Positions 35,693-36,860 of a DNA stretch of 36,860 nucleotides are shown here, piece after piece. The notes below the pieces were generated by a model. That model was not told the origin of the DNA, did not search any database, and saw only the letters and a list, made by a program, of their open reading frames with translations. A program made the translations under genes and the position numbers. The stretch comes from Deltaproteobacteria bacterium. GTDB lineage: Bacteria > Desulfobacterota > Desulfobaccia > Desulfobaccales > 0-14-0-80-60-11. The stretch spans positions 1-36,860 of the forward strand of contig JAPLJC010000238.1 of assembly GCA_026388765.1 (NCBI GenBank), read 5' to 3'. Numbering within the stretch: the first letter of the stretch is position 1; each line of letters starts with the position of its first letter.

Positions 35693-36860
35693 CTACCGTT
35701 TCCCCGCCGCCGCCAGTTCCAGGGCCACTTGGGCCGCCCGGGTCGAGGCGCCGGGACCCTTAAGGCGGGTGATGACACGGGCCAGCCCCCGGCGGATGGC
35801 GGCCAGGCGTTCCCGGTCGCCGATCAGGCCCAGCACTTCCTTTGCCAGGCGCGCCGGGGTGAAGTCGTCCTGGATGAGTTCCGGAAAGAGCCGTTCTCCG
35901 GCCAACAGGTTGGCCATGCCCACGTGGTCCACCCGGACCAGGCTGCGCGCCACCCGGAAGGTCAGGGGCGACACCCGGTAGACAATGACCGTGGGGGTGC
36001 CGGCCAGGGCCGCCTCCACCGTGGCCGTGCCCGAGGCCACCACCGCCAGATGGGCCGCAGATAAAGCCTCATAAGACTGGCCGGGGATAATTTTTAGATG
36101 TAGCACCGGCGCCCCCGATGTTACCTGAACAGCCGGGGGCGGCTGTTCTCCATAGCTTTCGGCAACCATTTTTTCCACCAGCTCCACCGGGGCGGTTGAG
36201 GCCAGAGGCAGCAGGAACTGGCATTGGGGGATGGCCCGCCGGATCAGGGTTGCGGCCGCCAGCATCAACGGCAGGTGACGCTCGATTTCGCCGGACCGGC
36301 TGCCGGGGAGCAGCGCCACGGTAAGGTGCGCCGGGTCCAGGCCCAATTGAGCCAGGAGGGCGCGGCGGTCCGAAAGAATCGGCAGGGTCTCCATCAGCGG
36401 GTGGCCCACGTGGGTCACCGGCACCCCCCGTTCCCGGTAAAAGTCGGCCTCAAAGGGGAAGATCACCACCATGCGGTCCACCAGGCGGGCGATGGTGCGC
36501 ACCCGGTAGGTGCGCCAGGCCCACACCTGCGGGCTGATGTAATACATCACCGGCACCCGGTAAAACCTGGCCAGGCGGGCGACCCAGAAGTTGAAATCCG
36601 GGAAATCCACCAGGATAACCAGGTCGGGGCGCTCAGTCTTCAGGGCCCGGCCCACCTCCCGCAAGGCCCGCAACACCACACCCAGCCGACTCACCACCTC
36701 GGAGAGGCCCATCACCGCCAAATCCGCAGCATGGAGGAGCAGGCGCACCCCCTGGGCGGCCATGGCCTCGCCGCCGATGCCGAAAAACTCAGCATGGGGC
36801 TCTTTCGCCTTGATGGCCGCCACCAGGCGGGCGGCATGGTGATCGCCGGAGGCCTCGCCG
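35693..36860 (-). CDS. lpxB: Lipid-A-disaccharide synthase (5' end outside window)
   Basis: At least 388 residues of LpxB, the inner-membrane-associated GT19 enzyme that joins UDP-2,3-diacylglucosamine and lipid X in lipid A synthesis. The frame is open to the window edge and its first visible residues, GEASGDHHAARLV, are the family's N-terminal motif, so only about ten residues are missing. Other motifs are VILVDFPDFNFWVARLA, YYISPQVWAWR, HVGHPLMETL, LPGSRSGEIERHLP and ASGTATVEAALAGTPTVIVY. An internal ATG at 36823 is not the true start. It implies an outer membrane with lipopolysaccharide. Confidence 0.96.
   Translation of the reverse strand, partial: GEASGDHHAARLVAAIKAKEPHAEFFGIGGEAMAAQGVRLLLHAADLAVMGLSEVVSRLGVVLRALREVGRALKTERPDLVILVDFPDFNFWVARLARFYRVPVMYYISPQVWAWRTYRVRTIARLVDRMVVIFPFEADFYRERGVPVTHVGHPLMETLPILSDRRALLAQLGLDPAHLTVALLPGSRSGEIERHLPLMLAAATLIRRAIPQCQFLLPLASTAPVELVEKMVAESYGEQPPPAVQVTSGAPVLHLKIIPGQSYEALSAAHLAVVASGTATVEAALAGTPTVIVYRVSPLTFRVARSLVRVDHVGMANLLAGERLFPELIQDDFTPARLAKEVLGLIGDRERLAAIRRGLARVITRLKGPGASTRAAQVALELAAAGKR

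Overview
The window looks like chromosome from a GC-rich anaerobic deltaproteobacterium (Desulfobacterota), perhaps near Desulfobacca. This is inferred from gene content: a cytoplasmic molybdenum/Fe-S/flavoprotein operon with a TauE-type exporter under sigma-54 control, a DhnA-type class I aldolase, LpxB (a Gram-negative outer membrane), and rpsF-rpsR-DUF2232-rplI and ribE-ribBA-ribH-nusB gene orders. No rRNA or tRNA gene was seen, so the taxonomy is an inference.

Layout. Positions 1-4,850 hold a visibly AT-richer accessory module: a PHP-domain/SMC-like ATPase and an overlapping AlbA/Schlafen-type ATP-binding protein. It is bracketed by two near-identical 29-bp direct repeats (137-165 and 4815-4843) and looks like a mobile, possibly defensive, two-gene cassette. 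Next come uvrA and a small AT-hook-like protein (4,897-8,002, minus strand), then an orphan group II intron 3' end (domains V and VI). Positions 8,291-16,289 (minus strand) are a five-gene operon: TauE-family permease, small membrane protein, Mo-bisPGD oxidoreductase, four-cluster Fe-S subunit, and a 1130-aa flavoprotein that fuses a degenerate NuoF-like part to a GltD-like part. A strong sigma-54 promoter precedes it. A divergent PAS/AAA+/Fis activator with a six-cysteine PAS domain is the likely regulator, and a cluster of TTAACG boxes lies between them. Downstream of the activator are a frameshifted DUF1254/DUF1214 remnant and a secreted SdsA-type alkyl sulfatase.

From 20,824 on, mostly minus strand: an MFS exporter, dnaB, a plus-strand secreted GH64-like beta-1,3-glucanase lying between dnaB and rplI, then rplI, a DUF2232 membrane protein, rpsR and rpsF. 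A glycine-zipper lipoprotein, the riboflavin genes with nusB, a plus-strand secreted collagen-like/beta-propeller protein, fbaB and the truncated start of lpxB follow.

Three things stand out: (i) the PHP-ATPase/AlbA cassette with flanking repeats; (ii) the Mo/Fe-S/flavoprotein/TauE operon, whose flavoprotein keeps NuoF architecture but has lost FMN-loop and cluster residues; (iii) short intergenic arrays of several unrelated sequences that all share a strict 7-bp period, one of which encodes the C-terminus of NusB.
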